Positions 45,254-57,142 of a stretch of DNA of 64,000 nt are shown here, one piece after another; positions within the stretch are counted from its first letter, which is position 1; each line of letters starts with the position of its first letter. This DNA comes from Dendrobium chrysotoxum (Eukaryota > Streptophyta > Magnoliopsida > Asparagales > Orchidaceae): the NCBI GenBank assembly GCA_019925795.1, contig CM034305.1, forward strand, positions 61,306,573 to 61,370,572, read 5' to 3'. The notes under the pieces were generated by a model. The model had not been told where the DNA came from. It did not search any database and saw nothing but the letters and a program-made list of their open reading frames with translations. Position numbers and translations under genes: made by a program.

Positions 45254-47320
45254 TGTAAAACCCAAAAATTTGACGATCTTAGGTCTCGCACGCATCTCGA
45301 TGCGTCGCGACGAAATTTAAGTGAAATTTTCGAAGTTAACGGAATGTAACGAAAATAATTTTATAAAATCCTGCGTAAAATTCTGATCGTTTTGATATAT
45401 AGAACTTGTATCAAATTCCGCTTAATTTTGAAGTTAAAATTATTAGAAGCTCAATAATACCCAAACTACCCTTGTTAAGAAATTAAAGGAAGAGGCTTTA
45501 AGTGAGGGTAGATGGGTCATTTAGCAATTTCTCTCCCTAAAACAAGTGAACCGAAACCCTTCCTCATTTCATTCGGCCAAACCGACTTCACGCAAGCGGA
45601 GGCGGACGGGAGAAGGGCGACGGGAGGACTTCGGCGGCGGCTCCGGCGACGGTTTTCCGGCGAGAAAATTAGTGGAAATCGAAGAGAACGTCGAGGGGAG
45701 TCTAAAGGTATGTTTTAATTTAAGCAAAATCCTCTCTTTCTCAAGTTATTTGGAAAGGAAAAATTAGGGTTTTGTCGAAACTTTAGAATTTCATTTCGAA
45801 ATCAATAGGGGAAGTTTAGGGAAGTAATTTAGCGGTGGAAAACGAATTTCACTAAATTCTGACAAGTTTTGAAAAATTAGGGTTTTTCCTCAAAATCAAA
45901 TTTTCTTAAAGTGCTTTCACAAAAACGATTTCTAAGGGTCTTAGGAGGGTTCCTAATACAAAATTTTGGATTTTTGTAAGAAATTTCATTTTTCATAATT
46001 TTCTAATTAATTAAATCCGAAAATAAATAAGAAATTATTAGGGTATGTTTAGGGATGAGGTTAGTGTACTAATTTGCCAAAATTGAGAAGTTTAGGGTTT
46101 CCAAAATATTGAATTTTAAATAAATCCGAAAATAGGAAATTAATTGTATTAATTATTGGAAATAATTAATATGTATTCTTAATGCTATTATAATCATCTT
46201 TAGGTGTGGATTAAGGTGAAGTCAAGTGGTTAGCAAACGTCGCGCAACGTTGTGGTCGATACTTATAAGGTAGGTATTCATGCCTCTTTTAATTTTATAA
46301 GTTTCTATTTCAATAAATGTTAAAGATTTGATATGTTATAATGTTTCATTTTAGCTAAACTAATAGTTGTATTACTATATGTTGTGATCATGTACAATTT
46401 TAAGGAAAACATTGGAGCATGAAACATTATTAGACATAGATATATGGAAATTGATGAATTATTAATCATGCGATATGTTACATTCAATGGCATTTTCATA
46501 AGGTTTAAGTGTTATAAGAATGAGACGATATGATATAGTATACTTGCATGTGTATGTTGATAGATGGAGCTCACCCCCTGATGGTACTAGCTGGGGACGC
46601 TGTACTCGTGCACGTTAAAATGGTAAAGGATATGAAAATGGAAATGGTAAAGGAGTACCTTTATGGTACTAGACGGTGGCTCCTGTGACGGGTGTATACA
46701 TTTATCATAAGTATAATTGCATTTATTTTTGCATATGAAATGGTGAAGGAAAAGAATGGAAGAATGAAATGTTATTGAAAGAAAAAAATGAAAGTATGAA
46801 CTAAGAAAAATAGAAATGTTATGATTTATTGATATGAAATGATTTCCTCAGTAAAAGTTCTGTTTTATGTTACTTATAATATTAATTGAGTTATGAATTA
46901 CCTGCTGAGCGAGTAAGCTCATCCTACGTTTCAAAATATTTTTCAGGAGATAAGTGATGGCTTCAAGACCGCAGTATACCTACAGTCGTCGAGGACCTCA
47001 GGAAGAAAGGTTCTTTTATGGTTATTTATATTGAGTCTGTACTGAATTTGAGGTTTAAGGGTTGAACTTAGTGATATTTGATGTGAACTCAATATTGTTT
47101 AAGTTTGAGTTTAAGGTTACATTTATGTTCTCCTTTTTGGGTTATTATTGTTGGTGTTTGAACAAATACTATATTGGAAGTTTGTTTTTAGTTGGCTCTT
47201 TCATATGCATACTTTGGATGAAATAGTTTACGTTATCTAAGTTTAAATGTTTTGATGTTCCTCCGTACGACCTTCTGTTCCCGCCCTGTTAATTCAGGCT
47301 AATCGGGCCGGGTCGTGACA
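45254..47320 (+). repeat. 3' LTR of the Tekay element (2067 bp)
   Basis: Same length as the 5' LTR at a constant offset of 6967 bases. The only difference I found by eye is A instead of G in the tenth to eleventh base (TGTAAAACCCA versus TGTAAAACCCG). It ends GTCGTGACA before the duplicated CTTCC. Confidence 0.95.
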
Positions 47321-47580
47321 CTTCCTCCTCTCCTCTAATTTCCACCTTTTTGTCTTCCCTCTGCATATCCTTTTCGTGATTTCCCCTTGTTTCCGATGGA
47401 GCCATCTTAGTTTGATTCTTTAACATCTGTTTCATCATCTCCTCAAGATTTCCAAACCTTTCTTCCATCGCTGAAAAGTGCTCATTCAACGATCCCACAT
47501 CCATTCGCAGTTGCCTTACTTTCCCCTCCAACTTGTCTTCCAACGCCTCAACTCTTTTCCCGGCCATCGGTCCCAAGAAA
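47321..47580 (-). pseudogene. Reina-like gag fragment, N-terminal part
   Basis: The minus strand reads MAGKRVEALEDKLEGKVRQL from about 47570, then MDVGSLNEHFSAMEERFGNL and EEMMKQMLKNQTKMA, a heptad-like coiled-coil N-terminus. Coding is cut at 47321 by the Tekay insertion and continues at 38281. Confidence 0.7.
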
Positions 47581-47583
47581 TTT

Positions 47584-47594
47584 CTCTGATACCA
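47584..47594 (-). promoter_or_regulatory. Primer-binding site of the Reina-like element
   Basis: TGGTATCAGAG on the minus strand, three bases inside the LTR end CCTATCA. It is the initiator-Met type, as in the element at 59227-64000. Confidence 0.8.
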
Positions 47595-47597
47595 ATT

Positions 47598-48215
47598 TGA
47601 TAGGACTTGAGCTCCAAAATCAGCAAAAAATTCTTGATAAGAAAAAGAAACACAAACAAACAAGATACAATGGTAGGAAGACATTCTCTCTCAAATCTTA
47701 GACGCCGCTTGAATCCCTCACAAAAACACTAAACAAGAAAACTTCACAAAAACTTAATCATAACCCTAAGGTGAATCAACTACTTAAAGCAAACAATAAA
47801 AAGCAAATACTAAAAGAACCCTCCCCCCATTCCCTACCAAATCTGCCATATTTTCTTAATTACCCCATCCCCCCCCCAAAAAAAAGCTGTCCTCTTCAAT
47901 TAGAAAATATTTTCTAATTAATCAGCCTCCAAATCTGACATCTCTAATTAAGAAACATTTTCTAATTAATCCCATCCAAATCAACCCCCAAATTTGCCCT
48001 CCTCAATTAGGATACATTTTCTAATCAATCCCCTCCAAATCAGCCCTCAAATCTACCCTCTTCAATTAGAAAACATCTCCTAATTAATCCCCCCTCCTAG
48101 CCGCTCCCTCCTCCTTACATTAAACCCTGGACCCCACCCTAATGGGGAAAAAAATCCAACTATTTCCGCCTGGAGTAAACCAGGGCCAGTTCCTTCTAGA
48201 CCGGCTGGACCGGTC
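47598..48215 (-). repeat. 5' LTR of the deleted Reina-like element
   Basis: The LTR end beside the primer-binding site is TCCTATCA on the minus strand (TGATAGGA on plus at 47598). The interior has several TTTTCTAATTAAT-type units near 47890-48090. The outer end is uncertain; the part shared with 37020-37290 ends near 48205. Confidence 0.65.
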
Positions 48216-50005
48216 CCTCTTTGACTAGTGTAACACAATTGCTTTTGAGTTCTTGGAGAAGACAAATACTTTCATGAAACATGTTGCAGTGTTCCTCAAT
48301 GGACTCCAACAAGAATTGGCATTATTTCTAACTTATTAAATCATTGAGGCATGCACTAAGGTGATCGCCCAAAAAGCATGAAGTCAGTCAAAGGTTAAAG
48401 AGAAGAAGAAAATGAAGGAAAAAAATGCAAAAAAAGAAAAAAAAAACGGGCAAAGAAAAAAATGTTGAAATTGAAAATACCAAAAAATAATAAGACTGAA
48501 AAATACCATAAAATAATAAGACGTAGTTCTATTTACATTGCCGACTCTAAGGCCATAGCAATACCAGTTAGAGTCTAGGCACAGTAGACAATGATGGTTA
48601 TAACATATGCGGTGCAGGAAATAAGTCTAGCAACTTAACCCATGGATCACCTTAATAGTCCATCGCAAGAACGTTGAGGCTTGCATGTAGCAAAATAAGC
48701 TATAGCATCTGCAATAGCCCCAACAGAAACCACAGTAGTGCCAACAATAGCACCACCTTAGTTGACACTCTAAATGCCCCCACGACAATATAAACTAAAA
48801 TAATCACAATAGTCTGGATAATAGAAACAATCGCAACAATGATCAAAATAGTGAAACAAATTTGCAGTTGTCTTGTACAATAGCCATATGAGCTTGAACA
48901 ATAGAAACAAAACCAAACCACAAGCCCCAAGAGGCTTGCAGGCAGAGTAACAAGCCACAATTATTATAAGAAAGGCAACAAACAATATCTATAGCAACCC
49001 CGATAACAACCACAACACTAGCAACTACAACCGCCTCCACAGAAATTTGGACAATTAAAACATTCATATCAACTGCCCAGACAACAATCTAAACAGCAGA
49101 AACAACCACAGTTGTGAGATGAGCATCAATGAGCTATAGCTACAGCTTCGAAAATCTTAGTAATTAGAACAGTGGGAAAATGTTAAGTTATTCTAAGTAA
49201 ATATCCTGTCAATATGGACATCAACTCAGGCTTCATTTGAGATGGCTTTCAGGCTTCATTTGAGACGGCTTTCTTACAATTTCTTAAAACAACTTTCTAG
49301 TAAAAAATATTAATTTTTATACTAAAAAGCTGATCTTTTAATCCGGTGAGCCAAACAAATGTGATCATCAAATAGTTGGTACACAAATTGAGCCTAAAAG
49401 CAAAGCCCTCTTTGAATACGTATTTGTTAGACTGGATTAAAGAAGTTGAATACAACTTGTACAAATAATTCCCTTTTAGGTTTGTAATTACGGAGCATTA
49501 CATTGATGAGGTCATCTGTGAAGTTGTTTCTTTAAATGTTTGCCACATGATCTTTGATAGAATGTATATTTGGTAGAGTGACGTCATTTACTACTGGAAA
49601 TAATTTGATAAAAGATGGTAAGAAATTCCTAATCGAAAACACTCCCTCTCTCCCTCCTCTCTTGATGTATTCTCCCTTGGGCAAGTCAAAAATATGATTT
49701 GTACCAATTCTAGCTATTTCTTCTCCATGAAATGATAGTAGCATTAGAGAAGCCTTCTTCTATTTCTTTTCTTGCGCCTGTCTCTATTAGGGCAAACAGT
49801 ATCACCAACCGTTTCTAAAATTTGTTATCTTTTATGCAGGGGTTAAAGATTGATTCTCATAAAGAGCAAGGAACTGTCGCTGACTGAAGGAGCGCCACTA
49901 CTAAATTGGATGGTGTATTGATACTCTATACTAGAATCAACAGAGATCCAAAGACAAGAATTGATTTTATGAAACAAAGAGCTTTACAAACAAATAATTC
50001 GCAAT
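48216..50005. other. Intergenic DNA with low-complexity and repeat traces
   Basis: Near 48240-48370 a broken frame gives ELLEKTNTFMKHVAVFLNGL, recalling a retrotransposon gag helix, but it is too short to call. 48690-49130 is rich in CAA/ACA-type units. 49226-49330 is related to the MITE-like repeat at 948. No host gene was recognised. Confidence 0.45.
48690..49130. repeat. Low-complexity ACA/CAA-rich stretch
   Basis: Irregular repeats of the form CAACAGAAACCACAGTAGT and CAACAATAGCACCAC occur through this stretch. Minus-strand open frames here are Val/Ile-rich by composition and are not taken as genes. Confidence 0.5.
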
Positions 50006-50740
50006 GTGTATCCAAGTAGTGCTAGTGTCAAAGAAAAATAAATATTGGCAAATGTGCATCGATTGCAAAGCATTGAATAAAATCAGCATACAAAATGTTA
50101 CCTACTACCATAAATTGAGGAGTTGATCAACTAGTTGTAACCAATGGAATACTTCTCCAAGCTAGATCACAAATATAGCTATCACAAGAAATTGAGTTCA
50201 AGAGAAAGATACTTAAACGACAACCATCAAGATAGGGTGAGATTTCTATAAATGAGAAGTGACGTCATTTATAGACAATTCAATGCAATGCGCAAGCAGT
50301 ATTTATGTTGTTGATGAATGAGACAATACATCCTATCCTAGTTCAATTCATCATTGTTCACCTTAACAACATTCTAGTGTATGCGCCATCTGAACTTCGA
50401 CCCTTCTTTCTTAGTTTTCAAAAAAGAGAGCAAAGCTTGTTTTTGCTCCCTCTATTGATAGATCAAGTTCCCTGCTACCGGCCAAAACAAAAGGCTCTGT
50501 TAGGAAGAAATCCCATCACCCTCGGGCCCAGCACGAACCAAGAGGAGGTGGGGCTCTCTCCAAAAGCTAGGAGGAGCCTTTACAACACCTAAAACAACTT
50601 TAAAGGCTTGAGAAGTTTTTTTTACTCAAATTTAATCTCCTTAAGTGAGAGTTTAAGAGCCTTAAAATTGTCTATGTAGGTTTTGCTATGAGTGGAGAAC
50701 TTCAGATAAACCCAAACAAGGTAATAGCAATCCAAGGAGA
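50006..50740 (+). pseudogene. Degenerate Ty3/gypsy reverse transcriptase relic
   Basis: Broken plus-strand frames include VLLVKKKNKYWQMCIDCKAL followed by NKISIQNVTYYH (50010-50115), EYFSKLDHKYSYHKKL (near 50150), FIIVHLNNILVYAP (near 50350; catalytic Asp pair replaced by Asn-Asn) and FAMSGELQINPNKVIAIQ (near 50675-50730). The block order is that of gypsy reverse transcriptase. The active site is lost and stops are common. It is interrupted by a sequence of different character at about 50391-50590. Confidence 0.75.
50391..50590. other. Foreign-looking insert in the RT relic, possibly organellar
   Basis: This ~200 bp stretch (from CTTCGACCCTTCTTTCTTAG to about AGGAGCCTTTACAAC) is much richer in G+C than its surroundings and interrupts reverse transcriptase coding. 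Its style recalls plant mitochondrial non-coding DNA, which often enters nuclear genomes. No target duplication was found, and no organellar gene is visible. Confidence 0.3.
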
Positions 50741-51238
50741 TGTTCCAGATCGTGCTTAACTTTCGAAGTATCCAGTTTTGTGGGATCTTGCCAGCAAAAT
50801 TGCAAATTCATGCATATTTCTTAGTCCTAAGTGCATCCAAGCTTATTAATGAACAAAGCGCAATGCAATTTAAAAAAGGGGTTTTGTTCACTTTTAGTGT
50901 GGAGCATGAAAAAGGTGTGTATTTCAATTAATTGAAGTACACATATCAGATGAAATGTTGCAAAATATTATACCATTCAAGAACCTTCAAACAAATTATA
51001 ATTATGAAATTATCTATAGCATTTTAAGTTAAATATTAACAAAAAACTATCAACAACTACTAATCAATTTAAAGTTAAACTTAAAGGGTGTTGTATGCAT
51101 TCCTTTAAGAAGAATTAGTTTTTATAATTGAATAAGAATTCTCAATTCTCTTGTCAAACTGACTAAAAAAAGGATAAATTGAAAATATGAAGTGATGTGA
51201 AGGACAAATATTATATTCAAATTTGAAGGAATGTGACA
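50740..51238. other. AT-rich DNA, nothing recognised
   Basis: It may hold further decayed pol sequence of the relic to the left, but no block could be supported. Confidence 0.45.
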
Positions 51239-52090
51239 GGCATGCTATGATACAACGACACTTCTTTTCAAAGAGGCATGCAATGTTCGATACATATTAG
51301 ACACGACACACTTCTGACAGGCCTCTGACAAATGTTGGACATGCCAAAGGCATGTCTAATTAAAGAAAAAAATATCAAAAATAAGTTAGACACGCGTATA
51401 TTAAATATTCTATAAAAAATATTTAATATAATTTTTTTTACTTTAAATTTTTATTTATTAAAAAAATTAAAATTAAATTTCTTATCTCCTTTCTATAACC
51501 CCAATCAATTGCTCATCTCAATACCCCATTTCTCAACTATTCTCATTTTTATTTCTCTCTAACAGGTTGTGGCTAGGATTTCTCAACAACACCCAATGTC
51601 GTATCAACAATGACGTCCAACACCATCACAACATCAACGTTTCAAAATCATCTCAACATCAAAGTTTGACAATGCCTTGACATTGATGCTTAATTCCAGC
51701 AATTTCTACACCCACAATCATGCCCTCGCACTGTTTCGACATCTCATCTTTGTCCAATGTTGTCTCGACATCGACGCTCGATCCCCATTACACAATATCG
51801 ATGCCCGACTCTCGATAGTCTCCATTCTCAATACATGACACAAGACATTAATACCTGACTCTTAATATCTTAATATTAATAATTTTAAGCACAAATCCTA
51901 GTTAAATTACTTAGTATTTTTCAATTATTCTTAATATTCTGCTTATTCAGTTTCTATATACTATTTTTAAGATATACAAATTAAAATATCGTGTACAACC
52001 CATATCCGTGTCCTATATTTTCAATAATTGATGTGTCTCGTGTCCCGTGTCCATGTAGTGTTGTGTCTGTGTTCATGCTTGTGCATCATC
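51239..52090. repeat. Foldback repeat with GACAC-rich ends
   Basis: The left end has GGCATGCTATGATACAACGA and ACACGACACACTTCTGACAG. The right end has CGTGTCTCGTGTCCCGTGTC and GTGTTGTGTCTGTGTTCATG, the opposite orientation of the same motifs. The middle is AT-rich with scattered CGACA units. It looks like a non-autonomous DNA transposon, but boundaries and target duplication are unclear. Confidence 0.4.
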
Positions 52091-54029
52091 TATTGTTAAA
52101 ACCTTAAATTCTTAGGATTGGGATCACTTTTATCCATGTTATTTTTGCTCAACCTCTTCTCCTTTCTACTGATTTGACATTAATTTAATCCATCTTATTA
52201 GTCCATCTACCCTCAATTGTATGCCAAACATCTAAAATATTCAAATAAAAAGAATTTATATGAGCTTGACACATCTAATACAATTTCAATATCTAATAAT
52301 ATAAGAAATGTGTATAAGTGATCCATAAAGGCAATACAAGTAATCTACTTTTTATCATGTACTTTGATCAATATTGAAATAATAATAAAGATGATCATAT
52401 TAAATTACCAAATTGTCCTTTGGTTATAAAGCAAAATCAATAATCTTTAACATACATTTGAATTAATAATATCAATAATATAGACATTATATATAAATGC
52501 ATAATGTAGATATATAAATACATAAGCATAATACAATGTTTTTCAAATCACTAAGCATAACGCAATGCGCAAACAGTTTTTTTTTTTTTTTTTTACTTCA
52601 ATGTACAGAGCACAAAGTAAAGTGGCACTTTTTACTAATTAAAGCATCCATGACTTGTATATAATATAAACATAATCTACGTGCATATAATAGCCATTTT
52701 ATTAGCCAAACATAAACCACTTCAAGCAATAATTTTTTAGCAAATAAAATGATACATTCAATAATAATAATTTTCAATTGTTAGAATGAAAAAAAGAATA
52801 AAAATTACTCATGAGATTGAGTGAAGAACTAGAGATTGAGAAAAGCAAGCAATATGAATCAAGCAAGAGAATGACAAGATGAGGTATCAAGAACATTCTC
52901 AAGAAGAGTATTGTGAACGAAAAAGTACTAACACTCGAAACTAAAACCAATGAGAAGCATACAAGAAAATTAGTAACCGAGAGAGTGAAGAGAAAAACCA
53001 CCAAGCGACTAGCCACAACGAGAGAAACTGGAGAACCAATGTGCAATAATTCAATTTTTAAAAGAAATAATGAGAAATGAACAATAGTATGTAGTTATTC
53101 TGCAAGATGTTGAACCAAACCATAAAATTTCAAACAAAATTTTGTTCTATGCTAGAATCAAGCACGCAAAGCTATGACACGACTAAGCGGCACAAAATGC
53201 GCTCTATCTCATAGGAAAGCAAAGCATAAGTTTATGCACTACATTGGCTCACTCCCAAATGGGCATTTTTAATAATCATATATATATATATAAAATTTAG
53301 GCTTTAAATGTTAGTCCCATAATGACATGTTGGTGCCTATGAAAAAAAAAATGCTTTACGTAAGTTCATGTTTCCAAAAAAATTCATATAGATTCCTAAC
53401 ACCTTTCAAATATACAATTTGATCATTGGTATTAAATGTAAGTCTCATAAAAATCAATTTTACCTAATGCCCCTATTGAATGACTTTTAACAATAAAGTT
53501 GTTTTCATGAATAAAATACAGACTCCTTCCAACCCCACTTGCTTGTTTGCTTGCTCGTCCCCCTCCTTTGTTACTATCATCGTGACTTTTCAAATAAACT
53601 ATAAAGCAAACCCTACTAACCTCTATTCCCCTCATCTTATAGTACCCTATAAATACTCTTGTCCCTTACCTACCAAGATTTCATCTCCACCATCATGGAA
53701 GATGGAAACCACAATTACCTCACCCAACATTGCACAAGAACCAAGCTCATGCCCTAGAACCACATTTTCTATTACTACTAACAAGAGACTATATACTAAT
53801 AAATTTCTGTCACTAATATAATCCTTAACATATGATCAACTCATGTTGATTATACATAACCCGTGGGGTCACCCTTTCCTATATTGCATTACCTTCTCAT
53901 ATGACCATCAACAAAATTCTCATGTACATGCCAAGTCTCTCACAAAAGCTATACGTGAGAAATGGGTAGGCAAAGGGGAGGGTGAAAACCATGCATATAA
54001 CTTGCATAATAAAAGGGGGTAAAATTAGG
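52091..54029. other. AT-rich intergenic DNA, one weak promoter-like spot
   Basis: No recognisable gene. A T17 run lies near 52577-52594 and a short TA repeat near 53279-53292. The only gene-like spot is the TATA box and short frame at 53647-53822. Confidence 0.45.
53649..53822 (+). CDS. Candidate short gene with TATA box (39 codons)
   Basis: CTATAAATACTC at about 53649 is a good plant TATA box. About 50 bases later comes an ATG at 53702-53704, opening METTITSPNIAQEPSSCPRT and ending in LSLI and TAA near 53822. Earlier bases are C/T-rich, as in a plant 5' leader. No family is recognised and the frame may be chance or the start of a decayed gene. Confidence 0.2.
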
Positions 54030-54965
54030 ACTGCAAATGAACCAAACTGGCCGAGCCGAGCAGGTGATTGTTCATATTTAAGTTCGTTTATTATCAGCTT
54101 GTTCAAGTTCTGTTCTAGCTCAATTCGAGCTTTTCTATTCATGACCAAGCTTGGTTCATTTAACTTAATAGATGTCATGTTAGGTTTGCATTTAGTTCAT
54201 GTTCGATTTATTTTGTGCTTATCAAGCTTTAAACAAATGAGCCTTATCAAGCTATTAAAGAGCTCTACTTATAGATGTTCATTAACTTAACAAACGAACA
54301 TTATCGAGCCTACTAACAAATGATTGCTTCAAACCTGTTCGTAAACACGTCTAATGAGTTTTTTCGAACTACCAAACGAACATGTTCACGAACATATCTA
54401 GTGGGTGATTTCATGCTACCAAATGAGCATGTTAGCGAATATATCTAGTGAGGGTTTTCGAACAATCAAACAAGTTCAATCACAGACATATCACAAACAA
54501 GCTAGTGCCTCTCTCTTATATTATCACATATAACTAAATAATACTATAAAAAAACTAATTATAATTAAATTATACAAGATATTTATATTTATTTTAATTA
54601 ATATATACTATAACATTTAATTAATTTTAAAATTTATAAATTAATAATTACTATATCATTATATTATAATAAATATAAAATATGTATATTAGGCGTGTTC
54701 ATCATTTTTATAATCAACATTGAGTTTTTAACGTGTTTATTCACGTGCTTTGTATCGAACAACAAGAAGCTTCATGTCGAGGTTGTTCACGAACTTTAAA
54801 GAATGTTGTTCGTGAACATAAATGACTCGAACACATAGTTGTTTAAGCTTATTTGTTTAAATATCGAGTATTTATAAAAGTGTTTAAGCTTGTTTGATTA
54901 CTTAATCAAACGATCATGAACGAGCTTTAATCGAGCCGAGCCACAAGTAGCTTGTCGAATGCTCT
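54030..54965. repeat. Dispersed repeat rich in GAGCC and GTTCACGAAC units
   Basis: The left end has CTGCAAATGAACC and GGCCGAGCCGAGC; the right end has CTTTAATCGAGCCGAGCCAC. The interior repeats TTCACGAACAT, CGAGCTT, TGTTCGTGAAC and GTTTAAGCTT, which pair with one another. This composition is typical of plant non-autonomous elements with pentamer-like arrays, comparable in style to the hAT MITE at 13082. No target duplication was identified. Confidence 0.45.
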
Positions 54966-56847
54966 ATAGAAAATTAATAGTGTAAGTGTGTAGAAAATAA
55001 ACTCTAGCTTTTTTATAGGCAAACTAGATAATGGATGATGCACTTCTATTTTTTTTTTCTTTATTGAGAACCTTTTGTTCATGATTCAAGGCCTCCATCG
55101 TGATACTACTTCTCCCGCTTATAATAGTAGACATTCAATCAATGATATTACAAAGCTTATTTTGTTTTATGAAAATAACACCGTATCCTTGAGCAAGAAT
55201 GCTCCACTCAAAGATAAGAGGAGATGGGGGGATGTTGGTAAACTCTACTAAGTTCTCATGGTTACATCATTCACAATCACCAATGGACTCTGATTTACAT
55301 AGTCAAGCACTAGACTTTGTGGCATGAGTTAGATTTTTTTGTTTTTAAATATGAGGGCTTTATTAAAAACTATAAATTCCAATGTTCACGGTAGTTCATA
55401 TAGACAATGGTAAAAAATACCAAGGAGATAAATTTTATGGGAAACTTTAGCGAAATAATGGAAATTTGCCTAATCAAATGGATCAATTGGCTGAAAGACT
55501 TAGGGGCATGACAATTGAAAAACGTACAAGGTTGAGAGCATCTTTGTATCAATTATGCGATTCAGGAGAGCACTGAAGAATTATCGTTCAATTTAAATGC
55601 ATTCATGAGGTTCTTATTGGCTAAGATACTAAAAGCATAGTTAACTTAATATATTTTTGACATGGGTTCTTTTATGAATCTTAGGATATTTTTGACTTTA
55701 GATCCCTTAGCTTATTTTAAATAAAATGCAGAAGGGTGATTATTTTAGAGCTATTGTTATTTTTTTCATCATCATCGTAATTAGCCTTATAGTAATCACA
55801 TGAAATGCGCCACGCCATTTTGATCTCACTCAGTCAACCACGAAACATGGCAAGGGCAGACAACCCAACCAAATAGATTTCCTTTCAACACTTGTTCTAT
55901 ATCTTAGTAAATAGGATCAAGAGGGTAAAAATTCGTTTGATTAGATTATCACAAAATACAAAACTTTTTAATAATCATCCAATAGATCCATCATAGCCAT
56001 TAATATAGAAGCATCACAATTCCAATCATCAAAATGAACAACAATGATGATAGAGCTTCTAACAAACTTCAAAAATAATTAATACAAATCAGATATCTTT
56101 AATTTACATAACACATTATTTTTCATTGATAAGCCCAAAACATTACATCAAAACACAGAGATAAAAGAATAAAATTTAGTCCTCATACTATGGTCCAACC
56201 TAATCCTTTCTTTTACTTTGAATAATAATCATAAAAGTATCCGGTGAATTATATAGCTCAATGAGGTAAACAATTATAATATAGCAATCAAAATATTAAC
56301 AAAGAATAAATAAGTCATGCTGATTGTTTGAACTAACATGTATGACTTCATAATTAAATAAGTAAATGGCACAATCATAAGAAATAAGCATGAATGTGTG
56401 CAAGAAATCAATACAAATGTCAAGTGCAATCATTTAATAAACTATACTAGTCCTATTCTATCATTAAAATATTATTTCAACATTCATTTTTTATTCTAAT
56501 TTTTACTAGTCATAGTCTTAGAAATATCATATAATATCTATCTTGGCTTTGACACATTTAGATATCATATGACCATCACCTTAGCCGTCAACCCAAAATA
56601 ACCATTGATATAGTTTGGACTCACTCCAAATTGCAACTATCAAACAATCCCTTGATAAAAGTTGGAAACGAAACAATAATCAAGAGTCACAAACCACTTT
56701 TTACCCGTATTGAGGCGCATCTCAAAAGAATTTTTACACCTCCCTATCTTGCTCATCAAACTTTACAAATTTATCTCAGGTAACATAAATATTTATAAGC
56801 TTCCTCTTTTAGCTCATTATCCTAAGTATTTAAAATATCAACATCAT
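54966..56847. other. AT-rich intergenic DNA, nothing supported
   Basis: A short open piece at about 55480-55560 reads MDQLAERLRGMTIEKRTRLR on the plus strand, but lacks context for a call. No bounded repeat or RNA gene was seen. Confidence 0.45.
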
Positions 56848-57142
56848 CACATCATCAAGCCTTTATCCCACTAGGTAGGATTGGCTAAATAAATCATTTT
56901 TCTCCCTTGTGTCCTGTTAAGAGTCAAATTATCATTTAAATCTAATAAAAAAATGTCATTTTAATATTTTCTAACCAATTCTTTTTGGGTCTAACTCTAA
57001 CTTTTTTAACATAGACCAAATCTAATACATCTACTTTCATAACCAGGTCATTAGAAGACAGATGTTTTATGTGACCAAACCATCTAAGGCAACTCGCTCT
57101 AATCTTATCTGCCACTGGAGCTACTTCAACCTTCATGTATAT

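Larger units (their letters stand above)
38287..47320 (+). mobile_element. Young Tekay/Del-type Ty3/gypsy chromovirus, complete structure
   Basis: A 9034 bp element with two 2067 bp LTRs, a 5 bp target duplication CTTCC (38282-38286 and 47321-47325), an initiator-Met primer-binding site, gag, protease, reverse transcriptase, RNase H, integrase, chromodomain and polypurine tract. On reading, the two LTRs differ at one base (CCCGAAAA at 38294 and following versus CCCAAAAA at 45261 and following), so the insertion is very recent. Long LTRs, gene order and the C-terminal chromodomain fit the Tekay (Del) lineage. One single-base frameshift near 43228-43230 splits the polyprotein, and an intron-like 144 bp segment separates gag from protease. 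It sits in the gag of a minus-strand Reina-like element. Confidence 0.96.
37020..48215 (-). mobile_element. Internally deleted Reina-like chromovirus, split by the Tekay element
   Basis: Read on the minus strand, the parts are: 5' LTR (about 48215-47598), primer-binding site, gag start (47580-47321), [Tekay insertion 47320-38287], more gag (38286-37860), a jump to reverse transcriptase (about 37855-37295), and the first part of a 3' LTR (about 37290-37020). The rest of gag, protease, RNase H, integrase and the remainder of the 3' LTR are missing. LTR blocks shared by the two ends include CATTAAACCCT-GG/CCCCACCCTAAT and AAATCCAACTATTTCC (near 37190-37240 and 48118-48170). It is a relative of the element at 59227-64000. 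The outer boundaries are approximate and no target duplication was found. Confidence 0.75.

Noticed and set aside
48700..49067. Hydrophobic minus-strand frames resembling membrane segments
   Set aside because: They come from the CAA/ACA-rich low-complexity stretch read in antisense.
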